64,000 bases of DNA from Cohnella hashimotonis (GCF_030014955.1 NZ_JAGRPV010000001.1:2852001-2916000), one strand, 5' to 3'. Shown: positions 54,465-63,636, numbered from the stretch's first letter. Numbers and translations are program-made. The notes: a model not told the origin generated them from the sequence alone.

Positions 54465-54493
54465 TTGCCGTGCGAACGTACATTCTGTACAAT
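54465..54493 (+). promoter_or_regulatory. mrfA promoter with a possible LexA-like site
   Basis: TTGCCG (54465-54470), 17 bases, TACAAT (54488-54493). The spacer carries CGAACGTACATTCT (54474-54487), one base off in the GTTC half of the LexA box GAAC-N4-GTTC. The rest of 54154-54546 holds no gene: an imperfect GTCCCG/CGGGAC hairpin at about 54187-54214 that could be a weak metH terminator, and otherwise nothing clear. Confidence 0.5.
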
Positions 54494-54546
54494 GAGGAAT
54501 ACAAGACGCAAACGAACGATACGCAAAAGGAATGGAGCGATGCGGC

Positions 54547-56841
54547 ATGAACCCTTTGACGGGAAAAGCGGCGACGATGGAGGAATGGCTGGAGCATCTG
54601 AAGCTGAACCGGGAGATCATGGAAAACGTGACCTACTGGCATACGCAGCCTGCCCGGCCCGCGCGGACCTCGCCCTTTCCGCCGGAGCTCGATCCGAGGC
54701 TGGCCGCCGCGCTCGGGGCGAGGAATATCGCTTCGCTCTATACCCACCAGGCTTTGGCCTTCGAGTCGGTCCGCGCCGGCCGTCACGTCGTGACCGTCAC
54801 GCCGACGGCGTCCGGTAAGACGCTGTGCTACAACCTGCCGGTGCTGCAGCGGCTTTTGACCGATCCGAGCGCGAGGGCGCTTTATCTGTTCCCGACAAAG
54901 GCCCTCGCCCAGGACCAGGTGGCCGAGCTGCAGGAGCTGGCCGACGCGATGGAGGTCGATATCAAGACGCATACGTACGACGGCGATACGCCGCCCACCG
55001 TCCGTCAGGTCATTCGCAACGCCGGCCATATCGTCGTGACGAACCCGGATATGCTCCACTCGGCCATCCTGCCGCATCACACGAAGTGGGTCAAGCTGTT
55101 TGAAAACCTGAAATATATCGTCATCGACGAACTGCACGCTTATCGCGGCGTGTTCGGCAGCCATGTGGCCAACGTCATCCGCAGGTTGAAGCGAATTTGC
55201 CGGTTTTACGGAAGCAATCCGCAGTTTTTGTGCGCTTCCGCTACGATCGCCAATCCGCGCGAGCACGCCGAACGTCTGATCGAGGAGCCGTTCGCGCTCG
55301 TCGACGACAATGGCGCGCCGGCAGGGGAGAAGCATCTTGTTTTCTACAATCCGCCCGTCGTCAACCGGCAGCTCGGCATCCGGCGTTCGAGCGTGCTGGA
55401 ATCGCAAAAGCTGGCGTCGCTGCTGCTTCGCAGCGGCATTCAGACGATCGTATTCGCGCGCAGCCGCGTCCGCGTAGAGATCTTGCTCACTTACCTGCAG
55501 GAGCTGACCAAACGGGAATTCGGGCCAAAGTCGATTCGCGGCTATCGGGGCGGTTATCTGCCGAAGCTGCGGCGCGAGATCGAGAAGGGGCTGCGAAGCG
55601 GCGAGATTCGCGGCGTCGTCAGCACCAACGCGCTCGAGCTCGGCATCGATATCGGCCAGCTGCAAGCCTGCGTGCTTAACGGCTACCCGGGCTCCATCGC
55701 CAGCACGTGGCAGCAGTCCGGACGGGCGGGACGCCGGCACGGCAGCTCCGTTACGTTTCTCGTCGCCAGCAGCAACCCGCTCGATCAATACTTGATTCAG
55801 CACCCGGATTATTTTCTAGGACGTCCGCCGGAGGAAGCGCGCATCCATCCGGACAACCTGTTGATTTTGCTCGATCATATCAAGTGCGCCGCGTACGAGC
55901 TGCCGTTCGAAGCCGGGGATACGTTCGGCGGGGAGAAGCTAGTCGATCTGCTCGAATTTCTTGCGGAAGAGAAGGTGCTGCACGAGAACGCCGGCCGCTG
56001 GTACTGGATGGAGCAGGCGTTCCCGGCGCACGGCATCTCGCTTCGCTCCGCGGCGCAGGAGAATTTCGTCATTATCGACATGACGGAAGGCCACCGCGTG
56101 CTCGGCGAGGTCGACCGGTTCGGCGCGCCGACGCTCATCCACGAGGAAGCGATCTATTTGCACGAGGGCGTGCAGTATCAGGTCGAGAAGCTGGACTATC
56201 CGGAAAAGAAGGCTTACGTGCGCCAGGTCAACGTGGACTATTTTACGGACGCGAGTCTCGCTGTCGAGCTTAAGGTGCTGCACGTGGACAAGGAGCGCGA
56301 GTCGCCGGGCGGCGCCATCGTGCGTCAATACGGTGAGCTGATGGTGACTGCCAAGCCGACGATTTTCAAAAAAATGCGACTGCGTACGCACGAGAATATC
56401 GGCTCCGGGCCGATCCATCTGCCCGAAGAGGAGCTGCATACGAGCGGCTACTGGTTCTCGTTCTCCGAGGAAGCCGCCGCCGTCCGCAGCGCGAACGACA
56501 TGCAATCCGCCTTGCTCGGGCTCGCCAACGTGCTCGTCCATCTGGCGCCGCTGCATCTGATGTGCGATCCGATGGACATCTGTGTCGTGCCCCAGGTGAA
56601 GGCCGTGCATACGAAGCAGCCGACGATCTACTTTTACGACCGCTATCCGGGCGGCATCGGCCTCAGCCAGCGCCTCTACGAAAAGCATGACGAGCTGCTC
56701 GCGGAGGCCGGGCGCCTCATTGAGGGTTGCGGCTGCCTGAGCGGCTGCCCGGCTTGCGTCGGACCGATCGAGGAAGTCGGCTTGCTTGGCAAGGATCTGG
56801 CGCTCGGGCTGCTGCAAAGAACGGCAGGTGCGGCAGGATGA
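54547..56841 (+). CDS. mrfA: Mitomycin repair helicase MrfA (YprA)
   Basis: 764 residues. Superfamily 2 helicase with Walker A TPTASGKTL near residue 83, DELH box in VIDELHAYRG near 190 and the C-terminal helicase motifs GLRSGEIRGVVSTNALELGIDIG and QQSGRAGRR. The C-terminal MZB region carries the four cysteines GCGCLSGCPACVG (near 735-747). In Bacillus, MrfA works with the MrfB exonuclease to repair mitomycin C damage. ATG at 54547 has GGAG upstream; ATG 54532 is an alternative. Its stop overlaps mrfB. Confidence 0.95.
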   Translation: MNPLTGKAATMEEWLEHLKLNREIMENVTYWHTQPARPARTSPFPPELDPRLAAALGARNIASLYTHQALAFESVRAGRHVVTVTPTASGKTLCYNLPVLQRLLTDPSARALYLFPTKALAQDQVAELQELADAMEVDIKTHTYDGDTPPTVRQVIRNAGHIVVTNPDMLHSAILPHHTKWVKLFENLKYIVIDELHAYRGVFGSHVANVIRRLKRICRFYGSNPQFLCASATIANPREHAERLIEEPFALVDDNGAPAGEKHLVFYNPPVVNRQLGIRRSSVLESQKLASLLLRSGIQTIVFARSRVRVEILLTYLQELTKREFGPKSIRGYRGGYLPKLRREIEKGLRSGEIRGVVSTNALELGIDIGQLQACVLNGYPGSIASTWQQSGRAGRRHGSSVTFLVASSNPLDQYLIQHPDYFLGRPPEEARIHPDNLLILLDHIKCAAYELPFEAGDTFGGEKLVDLLEFLAEEKVLHENAGRWYWMEQAFPAHGISLRSAAQENFVIIDMTEGHRVLGEVDRFGAPTLIHEEAIYLHEGVQYQVEKLDYPEKKAYVRQVNVDYFTDASLAVELKVLHVDKERESPGGAIVRQYGELMVTAKPTIFKKMRLRTHENIGSGPIHLPEEELHTSGYWFSFSEEAAAVRSANDMQSALLGLANVLVHLAPLHLMCDPMDICVVPQVKAVHTKQPTIYFYDRYPGGIGLSQRLYEKHDELLAEAGRLIEGCGCLSGCPACVGPIEEVGLLGKDLALGLLQRTAGAAG

Positions 56842-58298
56842 GCAGTTTGCGCGATCGGCTGGACCGGCTGCGGGCTCATTCGGCTTCGTCCAAGGCGACG
56901 GACGCATCGCCCGGTGACGCAGCGGCGGAGGAATCCGCGGAACAGTCGACCGGAACCTCAGTGCGTTTTGCGGAACGCATGGGCGACGCCGTAACTGATA
57001 GCTCCGGGCCGTCAGCCGGCAGGGAGCGCGGCGCAACCGTTACAGGCGTCAATGGTGCGCTCGGCAGCGGGCTCCATCCGTCGCTCGCCGCGCTGGACGT
57101 CGAGGAGGTCGCCGGCGAATACGGCAGCTTTTTGCGCCGCCGCGCGGTCTACCCGCTCGAGCACCGGCACGGCCATTACGTGTTGACCGAGTTGATTTCC
57201 TGCGCAGGCAGGCTGAAGCCGATCGCGGCGCGGCAGAACCGGAAGCGGGGAACGCCTGCGGCGGATTCGTCTATCGAGCCGGAGGATATCGAAGCCAAGC
57301 GTCTGTTGTTCCTCGACACCGAAACGACCGGGCTCGGCGTCGGCACGGGCAATTTGCCCTTTATGATCGGGTTCGGGTACGCCGACGGCGAGGCGGGCAC
57401 ATTTACGGTGGAGCAGTTGCTCATCAGGCATCCCGGCGAGGAGCGGGCGATGCTGGCCTACCTGCTCGGCAAGTTCGCCGGCGTCACGCATTTGGTCACC
57501 TACAACGGACGGTCGTTCGACTGGCCGGTGCTGACGAGCCGCTTCGTGCTGAACGGCTGGCGGCCGAGCGGCGTCGAGCCTGGGCATCTCGATTTTCTTC
57601 ATTCTGCACGCGCCTTATGGAAAAACACGCTGCCTTCCTGCAAGCTAAGCCGGATCGAGGAAGACCGGCTCGGCATCGTGCGCGGCGAAGACGTGCCCGG
57701 CTCTCTCGCGCCGGAGCTTTACATGAAGTATCTGAGCGACGGGGACGCATCGCATCTGCGCGGCGTCTATATTCATAACGAGCGGGATATTTTGACGCTG
57801 GCCAGCCTGACGGTGCATTTCGGCGGCGTGCTCGAGGGCCGGCTCGGCGCCGAATGGGCGCTCCCGGCGGAACCGGAGGAGCTGTTCCGGACGGCAGCCT
57901 GGCTGGCCGATCACGGCGGCGAGCTGCACGCGGAGCGGCTGTTCGCCGCGCTGGTCGCGGAGGGCATGCCCGGCGGCCGATGGCTGCTGCCGGCCGCCGC
58001 GCGCCTCAAGCGGCTCGGCCGGCACGGCGAGGCGGCCGAGCTGTGGGAGCGGGCGGCCAGCCTCGCCGAATCGCGGCTGCTGCCTTCCGCAGAAGCGCAT
58101 ATCGAGCTGTCGATGCATTACGAGCATCGCTGCAGGGAGCCGGGCATCGCGCTGGATTACGCGTCGCGCGCGCTTGAGCTGCTGCAGCGGCGGACTTCGC
58201 TGCGCCAGAGCGATCGCGTGCGGGCGGAGCTCGACGCGATCAGGCACAGAATGGCGCGGCTTAGCCGCAAGATCGAAGCGATAGGCCGGCTCGGATGA
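56838..58298 (+). CDS. mrfB: MrfB (YprB) DEDD exonuclease
   Basis: 486 residues. After a low-complexity Ser/Ala/Glu N-terminal region (about 1-90), the DEDDy exonuclease core has FLDTETTGLG (near 158), the VTYNGRSFDWPVL motif and HNERDILTL (near 316). The C-terminal part contains repeated helical units typical of TPR-like domains. It partners with MrfA; the ATG overlaps the mrfA stop by four bases. Confidence 0.93.
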   Translation: MSSLRDRLDRLRAHSASSKATDASPGDAAAEESAEQSTGTSVRFAERMGDAVTDSSGPSAGRERGATVTGVNGALGSGLHPSLAALDVEEVAGEYGSFLRRRAVYPLEHRHGHYVLTELISCAGRLKPIAARQNRKRGTPAADSSIEPEDIEAKRLLFLDTETTGLGVGTGNLPFMIGFGYADGEAGTFTVEQLLIRHPGEERAMLAYLLGKFAGVTHLVTYNGRSFDWPVLTSRFVLNGWRPSGVEPGHLDFLHSARALWKNTLPSCKLSRIEEDRLGIVRGEDVPGSLAPELYMKYLSDGDASHLRGVYIHNERDILTLASLTVHFGGVLEGRLGAEWALPAEPEELFRTAAWLADHGGELHAERLFAALVAEGMPGGRWLLPAAARLKRLGRHGEAAELWERAASLAESRLLPSAEAHIELSMHYEHRCREPGIALDYASRALELLQRRTSLRQSDRVRAELDAIRHRMARLSRKIEAIGRLG

Positions 58299-58350
58299 GA
58301 TTCCGGGTCGGGCTATCGCTTCTTTCTGTGTCCGGATGGTTGCAGAGTAC

Positions 58351-58380
58351 TCGACAAAAGGGTATTGTGATTCATATAAA
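58351..58380 (+). promoter_or_regulatory. Promoter of the HAD-IIA gene
   Basis: TCGACA (58351-58356), 18 bases, TATAAA (58375-58380). Confidence 0.5.
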
Positions 58381-58429
58381 AGCTGGCAGCATCATGTATC
58401 GCACGACAGCTTCAAAGGAGCCAAATGGA

Positions 58430-59290
58430 ATGTCGCAACAAACCGAGCTGCTTCGCGAAGACGTCTTCGCCAGGCGGCCGAGGGCCGTACTGCTCGACCT
58501 CGACGGCACGCTGTACAGAGGAGAAACGCCGATCGAAGGCGCTTCGGGATTGGTCGAGGCGCTTGAAGAGGCGGGTATTGCCTGTTGGTACTTAACGAAC
58601 AATTCGACGCGCACGCCCGAGCAGGTAGCGGAGCATCTTCGCGGCTTCGGCATCCCGGCGGAAGCCGGACGCGTCATTACATCCGCGGCAGCCGCCGCGC
58701 ATTACGCCAAGCAGCGCCATCCGGACGCCGTCGCGTTCGTCATCGGGGAGCACGGCCTGCGCAGCGCGCTTGCACAGGCCGGCATCGCGATGCCGGACGA
58801 AGCGGAGCTTGCCGAAGGCGCGAAGGTGAACCTTGTCGTCCAAGGATTGGACCGGGGGTTGAACTATGGACAATTGACGGCGGCGCTCGGTTATTTACTA
58901 TCGGGAGCAGACTATTTGCTCACTAATCCGGATCGCCGGCTGCCCGTCGGCGACGGTTTTTTGCCCGGCGCGGGCAGCCTCGCGGCTCTGCTGGAGACGG
59001 CCAGCGACATCGCTCCGGTCGTCATCGGCAAGCCGTCCGGCATTATGATGCGGTATGCGCTGGATCTGGCGGGCATCGAAGCCTCGGAAGCATGGGTCGT
59101 CGGGGACAATCCGCACACGGATCTCGCCGCCGGCCTTGCGGCCGGTTGTCCGACGGTGCTTGTCCTTACCGGCATATGCGGTCCCGACGATTGGCGTCGG
59201 CGTTGCGAGCGCGCAGGTGCGATGCCGGATGCGGTATGCGCGGGGCCCGATGATGTAAGGGCGTTGATTTTAAGGCTTGGGGACGGTTAG
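58430..59290 (+). CDS. HAD-IIA family sugar phosphatase (NagD type)
   Basis: 286 residues. Motif I LLDLDGTLYRGETPIEGA near residue 18, motif II LTNNSTRTPEQ near 59, and motif IV VVGDNPHTDLAAGLAAG near 220. The large C2 cap matches NagD/AraL-type phosphatases, which act on small sugar phosphates or p-nitrophenyl phosphate. ATG at 58430 has AAAGGAG 10 bases upstream; ATG 58394 is in frame but lacks a site. Unlike the other HAD gene in this window (C1 cap). Separate from the next operon by 93 bases. Confidence 0.92.
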   Translation: MSQQTELLREDVFARRPRAVLLDLDGTLYRGETPIEGASGLVEALEEAGIACWYLTNNSTRTPEQVAEHLRGFGIPAEAGRVITSAAAAAHYAKQRHPDAVAFVIGEHGLRSALAQAGIAMPDEAELAEGAKVNLVVQGLDRGLNYGQLTAALGYLLSGADYLLTNPDRRLPVGDGFLPGAGSLAALLETASDIAPVVIGKPSGIMMRYALDLAGIEASEAWVVGDNPHTDLAAGLAAGCPTVLVLTGICGPDDWRRRCERAGAMPDAVCAGPDDVRALILRLGDG

Positions 59291-59383
59291 CGAACGGATA
59301 AATACATAGTTTCGATGCGGACTCGACGAACTTCAGACGATGGCAGACCATCCGCGAGATGGCTGGAGAAGGGATGAACGATC

Positions 59384-60202
59384 ATGCCGGAATGGCCGGA
59401 AATGGACACCTACCGAAGATTGCTGTCTCCGCTCGTATGCGGGAAGATGATCCGGGAGGTTGTCGTAAATCGCGAAAAAACGATTAACGAACCCGCGGAA
59501 TCTTTCATAGACGGGTTGAAGGGCAAGCGAATATTGTTTGTGGAGAGGCGCGGCAAGCACCTGCTCTTCCACCTGGACGACGGCAACCGGCTGCTGCTGC
59601 ATTTAATGCTCGGCGGCTGGATGTTCTACGGTGAGGAAGGGCCTAAGAGCGACGACCACTATCAAGTTATCCTGACGCTGGACGACGGCAATCGGCTGTT
59701 CTTCGCGGGACTGCGGCTCGGATTTTTACACCGGCTCAGCGCCAAGGCGGTGCTCGAGCGCCTGCACGACCTGGGACCGGATCCGTTCGACCCGCGACTG
59801 ACCGAAGGCGCGTTCGCAGCGCGGCTCAAAAAGCGCCGGGGGCGGCTCAAGCCCGTTCTGATCGATCAGAAGTTTCTCGCCGGCATCGGCAACTGCTATT
59901 CGGACGAGATTTGCTTCGATGCGATGATCCACCCGGCTTCGCAGATTTCGGCGCTGAAGGACGAGCAAATTGCCGCGCTTTATGCTTCCATGCGCAAAGT
60001 GCTTACGGAAGCGGCCGACGGGGGCGGATATATGGAGCATCCGTTGACGGCCGGGGACGAGACGACCGGCGGATTTTTGGACAAGCTGCTGATTTACGAT
60101 CGCGGAGGCGAACCGTGCCCTCGTTCGGGCGACGAGATCGTACTGGAAACGCTGGCTGGACGAAAAATGTTCTACTGTCCGGTATGCCAGAAGGAAGCCT
60201 AG
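59384..60202 (+). CDS. Fpg/Nei family DNA glycosylase, zinc finger variant
   Basis: 272 residues, starting PEWPEMDTYRR with the N-terminal Pro and Glu used in the glycosylase/lyase reaction. The H2TH helix lies near KPVLIDQKFLAGIGNCYSDEI (about 152-172). The C-terminal zinc finger should be CxxC-x16-CxxC; here the first pair reads PCPRSG, so the second Cys is Ser, while YCPVCQ is intact. It may bind zinc poorly or use another ligand. Removes oxidised bases such as formamidopyrimidine. First gene of a six-gene operon; AAGGGATGA precedes the ATG. Probably a paralogue of the standard mutM, which is not in this window. Confidence 0.88.
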   Translation: MPEWPEMDTYRRLLSPLVCGKMIREVVVNREKTINEPAESFIDGLKGKRILFVERRGKHLLFHLDDGNRLLLHLMLGGWMFYGEEGPKSDDHYQVILTLDDGNRLFFAGLRLGFLHRLSAKAVLERLHDLGPDPFDPRLTEGAFAARLKKRRGRLKPVLIDQKFLAGIGNCYSDEICFDAMIHPASQISALKDEQIAALYASMRKVLTEAADGGGYMEHPLTAGDETTGGFLDKLLIYDRGGEPCPRSGDEIVLETLAGRKMFYCPVCQKEA

Positions 60203-60203
60203 C

Positions 60204-61046
60204 ATGCCGGCCGTAGGCAGCCATGTCAGCACGCGGCGCGGGTTGTACGAGGCGGCACGCGCGGCGAGTCGCATGGGCGGCAATGCCTTTCAGTATTTCC
60301 CGTCCAATCCGCGCACGCTTTTCTCCAAGCCGGTCGACGAAGCGGACGCATCCCGCTGCGCAGCTTACTGCCGGGAAGCGGAGGTCGTCTCGCTGGGCCA
60401 CTCCGCATATGCGATCAACCCGGCTTCGACCGGGGATTCCGCATCTCAGATGGAGCGTTGCGTGCTGGGCGATCTTGCGATCGCGGAGGCGTGCGGTTCG
60501 ATCGGCACGGTCGTTCACTTCGGCGTTATCCGCGGCGACGACCCGCTGCAGGGCTATCGCGACATGATCGCCTGGCTCGACAGAACGCTCGCCCGCTGGG
60601 AAGGCAAGGCGAAGCTGCTGCTCGAGAATCAGGCCGGCAACCACGGCGACGCCGGCAAGACGCCGGAGGAAATGGTCCAGATTCGTTCGCTTTGCGCCTA
60701 TCCGGACAAAATCGGCTTTTGCCTGGACACCTGTCACTTGTACGCCAGCGGAGAGTGGGATGGCGCCGATTGGGCCGATTTTCATGCGCGCGCTTCGAAG
60801 CTCGGATACTGGGAGCATCTGGCTGCCGTGCATTTGAACGATTCGCGCTATCCCTCGGGCTCTCGCCGGGACCGGCATGCGCCGATCGGAGAAGGCTACA
60901 TCGGCGACGACAGCTTCAGGGAGCTGCTCGCTTCGCCCGACATACGAAAGGTGCCCATTGTCATGGAGACGCCGCCTGAAGCGGACGGTACGCACGAAAA
61001 GCAGATCGCCCGTGTTCTCAAGCTGATGCGCGAGGGAGACGATTAA
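60204..61046 (+). CDS. nfo: Deoxyribonuclease IV (AP endonuclease)
   Basis: 280 residues, the size of endonuclease IV. Metal-site residues are visible in LGHSAYAIN, VVHFGVI, LLLENQAG, FCLDTCHLYASG, VHLNDSRYPSGSRRDRHAPIGEGYIG and VMETPPE, the trinuclear zinc pattern. It cuts at AP sites, the step after a glycosylase, and starts one base after the Fpg stop, so the two repair steps are coupled. Confidence 0.95.
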   Translation: MPAVGSHVSTRRGLYEAARAASRMGGNAFQYFPSNPRTLFSKPVDEADASRCAAYCREAEVVSLGHSAYAINPASTGDSASQMERCVLGDLAIAEACGSIGTVVHFGVIRGDDPLQGYRDMIAWLDRTLARWEGKAKLLLENQAGNHGDAGKTPEEMVQIRSLCAYPDKIGFCLDTCHLYASGEWDGADWADFHARASKLGYWEHLAAVHLNDSRYPSGSRRDRHAPIGEGYIGDDSFRELLASPDIRKVPIVMETPPEADGTHEKQIARVLKLMREGDD

Positions 61047-61047
61047 C

Positions 61048-61407
61048 GTGATTAACGTTTATTTGGACGATGTGCGGCCTTGTCCCGCCGGCTTTGTGGC
61101 GGCCTATTCGGCAGAAGAATGCCTGCTGCTGCTGCGCGAATACGAAGTAGACATCCTGTCGCTCGACTACGAGCTCGGATACGGACAACCTAACGGGTTC
61201 GCCGTCGTCGCGGGACTCATCGCCGCTGGCACGCATCCGAGAGAGGTTTACGTCCATTCCTCGAGCATGATGGGCCGTGCCCAGATGGTGAAGGGGCTGC
61301 GCGATGCCGGCATCGCCGATCTGATCGTGCATGACGGTCCGATGCCGGCGGCGGTGCTGGAAGCTGCGGCCAAAGCCGCCGGCAGAGAGAAGGACGAATC
61401 GCAATGA
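61048..61407 (+). CDS. Cyclic-phosphate processing receiver-domain protein
   Basis: 119 residues. A single receiver-like domain with acidic pocket YLDDVRPCPAGF (Asp7, Asp8), DILSLDYELGYG (near 35-46) and VYVHSSS, as in the cREC type associated with cyclic-phosphate processing. It is not a typical two-component regulator since it has no output domain. GTG start one base after the nfo stop. It may modulate a repair or RNA-end reaction; no partner kinase is nearby. Confidence 0.75.
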   Translation: MINVYLDDVRPCPAGFVAAYSAEECLLLLREYEVDILSLDYELGYGQPNGFAVVAGLIAAGTHPREVYVHSSSMMGRAQMVKGLRDAGIADLIVHDGPMPAAVLEAAAKAAGREKDESQ

Positions 61408-61745
61408 TAGAATGGGAAGCCAGATCCTGGCGGCGGGAAATCGAAGAGTCGGATGGCGCTCTCGCGCTGTTCGTCTATACGCCACTGTGCGGCACGTGCG
61501 CGCTTGCGAGACGCATGCTCGAGGTGGCCGAGGCGTCGCTGACGGGCATCCGGATCGCCTCCGCGAACATCAATCTGATGCCCGGACTCGCGGAAGCTTT
61601 TCAGATCGAGAGCGTTCCCTGTTTGCTGCTGCGGCGACCGGACGGTTCGTGGAACAAGGTATACCGGTTCGGATCGGTCGTGGAAGTCAGGGCGCGGCTC
61701 ATTGAATCGTTCAGGGGAGAGGAAAACGATCATGATCGAACTTAA
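61404..61745 (+). CDS. Thioredoxin family protein
   Basis: 113 residues with active-site TPLCGTCALARRM (Cys32 and Cys35, approximate) and the cis-Pro region ESVPCLLLRR. No signal peptide, so cytoplasmic. ATG overlaps the receiver gene stop by four bases; the C-terminus overlaps the ABC gene by 14 bases. Likely acts on partner thiols in the operon; substrate unknown. Confidence 0.9.
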   Translation: MIEWEARSWRREIEESDGALALFVYTPLCGTCALARRMLEVAEASLTGIRIASANINLMPGLAEAFQIESVPCLLLRRPDGSWNKVYRFGSVVEVRARLIESFRGEENDHDRT

Positions 61746-62505
61746 AAATATCGTCTGGCGCCGGGAAGATCGAGAGATTTTGCGCGGCGTCGATCTGACG
61801 GTCAAAGCGGGGGAGCGATGGGTGCTTCTCGGCCGCAACGGCTGCGGCAAATCTACGCTGCTTGAAATGATTACAGGCTATTTATTCCCGACAAGCGGTA
61901 CGGTCGACATTCTCGGCAACCGCTACGGGCGGGTCGATGTGCGCGAGGTGCGCAAAAGAATCGGCAATATCGGCCCGTCTCTCATTGAAAAGCTCATCCC
62001 CCGCGACCCGGTCTGGGAGATCGTCGTGGGCGGAATGAACGCTTACTTGCGCATTTACGAGGAAATTTCCGATGAAGTCAAGGCGAAGGCGCTGGCGGAG
62101 CTCGATCGCGTCGGGCTCGGCTCGCGCGCCGAGCAGCCTTTCGGGACGCTGTCCCAGGGCGAGCGCAAGAAGGCGCTGCTTGCCCGGACGATGATGGCCG
62201 ATCCGCAGCTTCTGATCATGGACGAGCCGTGTGCCGGACTTGACCTGTTCGAGCGCGAAAAGTTTTTGGATTCGCTCGAATCGCTGTCGAGGCGCGTCGA
62301 TGGCATCTTGTACGTGACGCATCATATCGAAGAGATCGTGCCATTGTTTACGCATGTGGCGCTCATGGCAGAGGGGCGCATCATCGCGGCCGGTCCCAAG
62401 CGCGAGGTGCTGACGGCGGAGCTGCTGCGCGACGCCTACGAGGTGCCGGTCAACGTACGTTGGGCAGAAGACAGACCTTGGATTACGGTTGAAAAGGAGG
62501 GGTAG
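61732..62505 (+). CDS. ABC transporter ATP-binding protein (YlmA type)
   Basis: 257 residues. Walker A GRNGCGKST near residue 36, signature LSQGERKKALLA, Walker B LLIMDEP, and His switch THH. There is no permease gene in the operon, as is common for the YlmA-like group whose role is not settled. GGGGAGAGG before the ATG. Between thioredoxin and methylase genes in a compact operon. Confidence 0.93.
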   Translation: MIELKNIVWRREDREILRGVDLTVKAGERWVLLGRNGCGKSTLLEMITGYLFPTSGTVDILGNRYGRVDVREVRKRIGNIGPSLIEKLIPRDPVWEIVVGGMNAYLRIYEEISDEVKAKALAELDRVGLGSRAEQPFGTLSQGERKKALLARTMMADPQLLIMDEPCAGLDLFEREKFLDSLESLSRRVDGILYVTHHIEEIVPLFTHVALMAEGRIIAAGPKREVLTAELLRDAYEVPVNVRWAEDRPWITVEKEG

Positions 62506-62506
62506 C

Positions 62507-63526
62507 GTGTCGGCATTCATCGGAACGAGCAACCCCGGCTTCGCGCCGTATGCGATGGAGGAGCTGCGCAGGCGTTGGCCGGACGTCTCGTTGTCGGGCC
62601 TTGCGCCCGGCGAGACCTTTAAGCTTAACGTCGCCGGTACGGACGATCGCGAACTGGTCCGCCAGCTCCGCATGGACGAGCCCATCTTCTTGCGCCACTT
62701 GTTCCCGGTGCGGGAGGAGTTGGACATTCCGCAGCACGCGGAGGAGGTCGCTGCTGCGCTCGTCCGCTTCGCGGGCTCGCTGGCCGACGAAGTAAAGGGC
62801 GCCAAGGTCGCGGTTCAAGTACGCAAGTCGCAGGATAGTCCGTTCCCCTTTTCGTCGGCGGAAGCCCGCGATCTCATGGTACCGGCGTTGCTGGAGTCGG
62901 GAGCGGAGACTGTGTCCCGCGGGGCGAATCTGATCGTATCCGTTTACGCCGCGAAGCGGACCCTTTATCTCGGTATTTCAGTGCCGGCCGACAATCTGTC
63001 CGACTGGCCGGGGGGCGCCGTACGGTTCCGCCGCGAGGAAGGACTCATCTCCCGCGCTGCGTTCAAGCTGCTCGAAGCGGAGCAGACGTTCGACCTGCCG
63101 TTCGAACGGTTCACGAATGCGCTCGATCTCGGCGCGGCGCCCGGCGGCTGGGCGTCCGTACTCCTGGAACGCGGCCTTCGCGTCACGGCGGTCGATCCCG
63201 CAGAGATGGACGAGTCGCTGGCGGGGCATCCGAGGCTGCGCCATCTGCGCCAGAACGCGGCCGATATTTCTTTTGCACCCGGGACCTTCGATTTGCTCGT
63301 ATGCGATATGAGCTGGGATCCGCATCATACGGCCCGGATCGTGAAGCAGCTGGCGCCGGCGCTGTCGGCGGGCGCATCCGTCATCGTCACGCTTAAGCTG
63401 ATGTACAAAAAACCGATGCAGACGATCGGGGACTTGCTCGGTTCCTACGAGGAGGCCTTCGATATCCGCAGGGTCAAGCAGCTGTTTCACAACCGGGACG
63501 AAGCGACGGTCTGGATGCGCAAGTAA
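62507..63526 (+). CDS. RlmM-like SAM-dependent 23S rRNA methyltransferase
   Basis: 339 residues. The N-terminal part (about 1-150) may include a THUMP-like region; the FtsJ-like catalytic domain has LDLGAAPGGWASVLLERG near 208 and the catalytic acidic motif VCDMSWDPHHT near 263. RlmM methylates a 23S rRNA cytidine; the target here is inferred. GTG at 62507 follows AAAAGGAGGGG; one base after the ABC gene stop. Confidence 0.88.
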   Translation: MSAFIGTSNPGFAPYAMEELRRRWPDVSLSGLAPGETFKLNVAGTDDRELVRQLRMDEPIFLRHLFPVREELDIPQHAEEVAAALVRFAGSLADEVKGAKVAVQVRKSQDSPFPFSSAEARDLMVPALLESGAETVSRGANLIVSVYAAKRTLYLGISVPADNLSDWPGGAVRFRREEGLISRAAFKLLEAEQTFDLPFERFTNALDLGAAPGGWASVLLERGLRVTAVDPAEMDESLAGHPRLRHLRQNAADISFAPGTFDLLVCDMSWDPHHTARIVKQLAPALSAGASVIVTLKLMYKKPMQTIGDLLGSYEEAFDIRRVKQLFHNRDEATVWMRK

Positions 63527-63590
63527 CCGCGTTTGCGGCGGGCTTCGCCGAATGGGAGGCAAGATCGACCTTCCTTTGATGATCGCGGCA

Positions 63591-63599
63591 TGTTATAAT
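63591..63599 (+). promoter_or_regulatory. Extended -10 promoter of the kinase leader
   Basis: TGTTATAAT, that is an extended -10 TG-N-TATAAT at 63591-63599. A -35 is poor (TTCCTT at 63571-63576). Confidence 0.55.
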
Positions 63600-63636
63600 T
63601 GCAGCAATATGCTAGACAAACGCACGGGAAAGCATC

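Noticed and set aside
53023..55803. A 926-codon open frame on the minus strand across metH and mrfA
   Set aside because: It is antisense to two well-supported genes, its product is Arg/Ala/His-rich with no known domains, and it owes its length to high-GC codon use.
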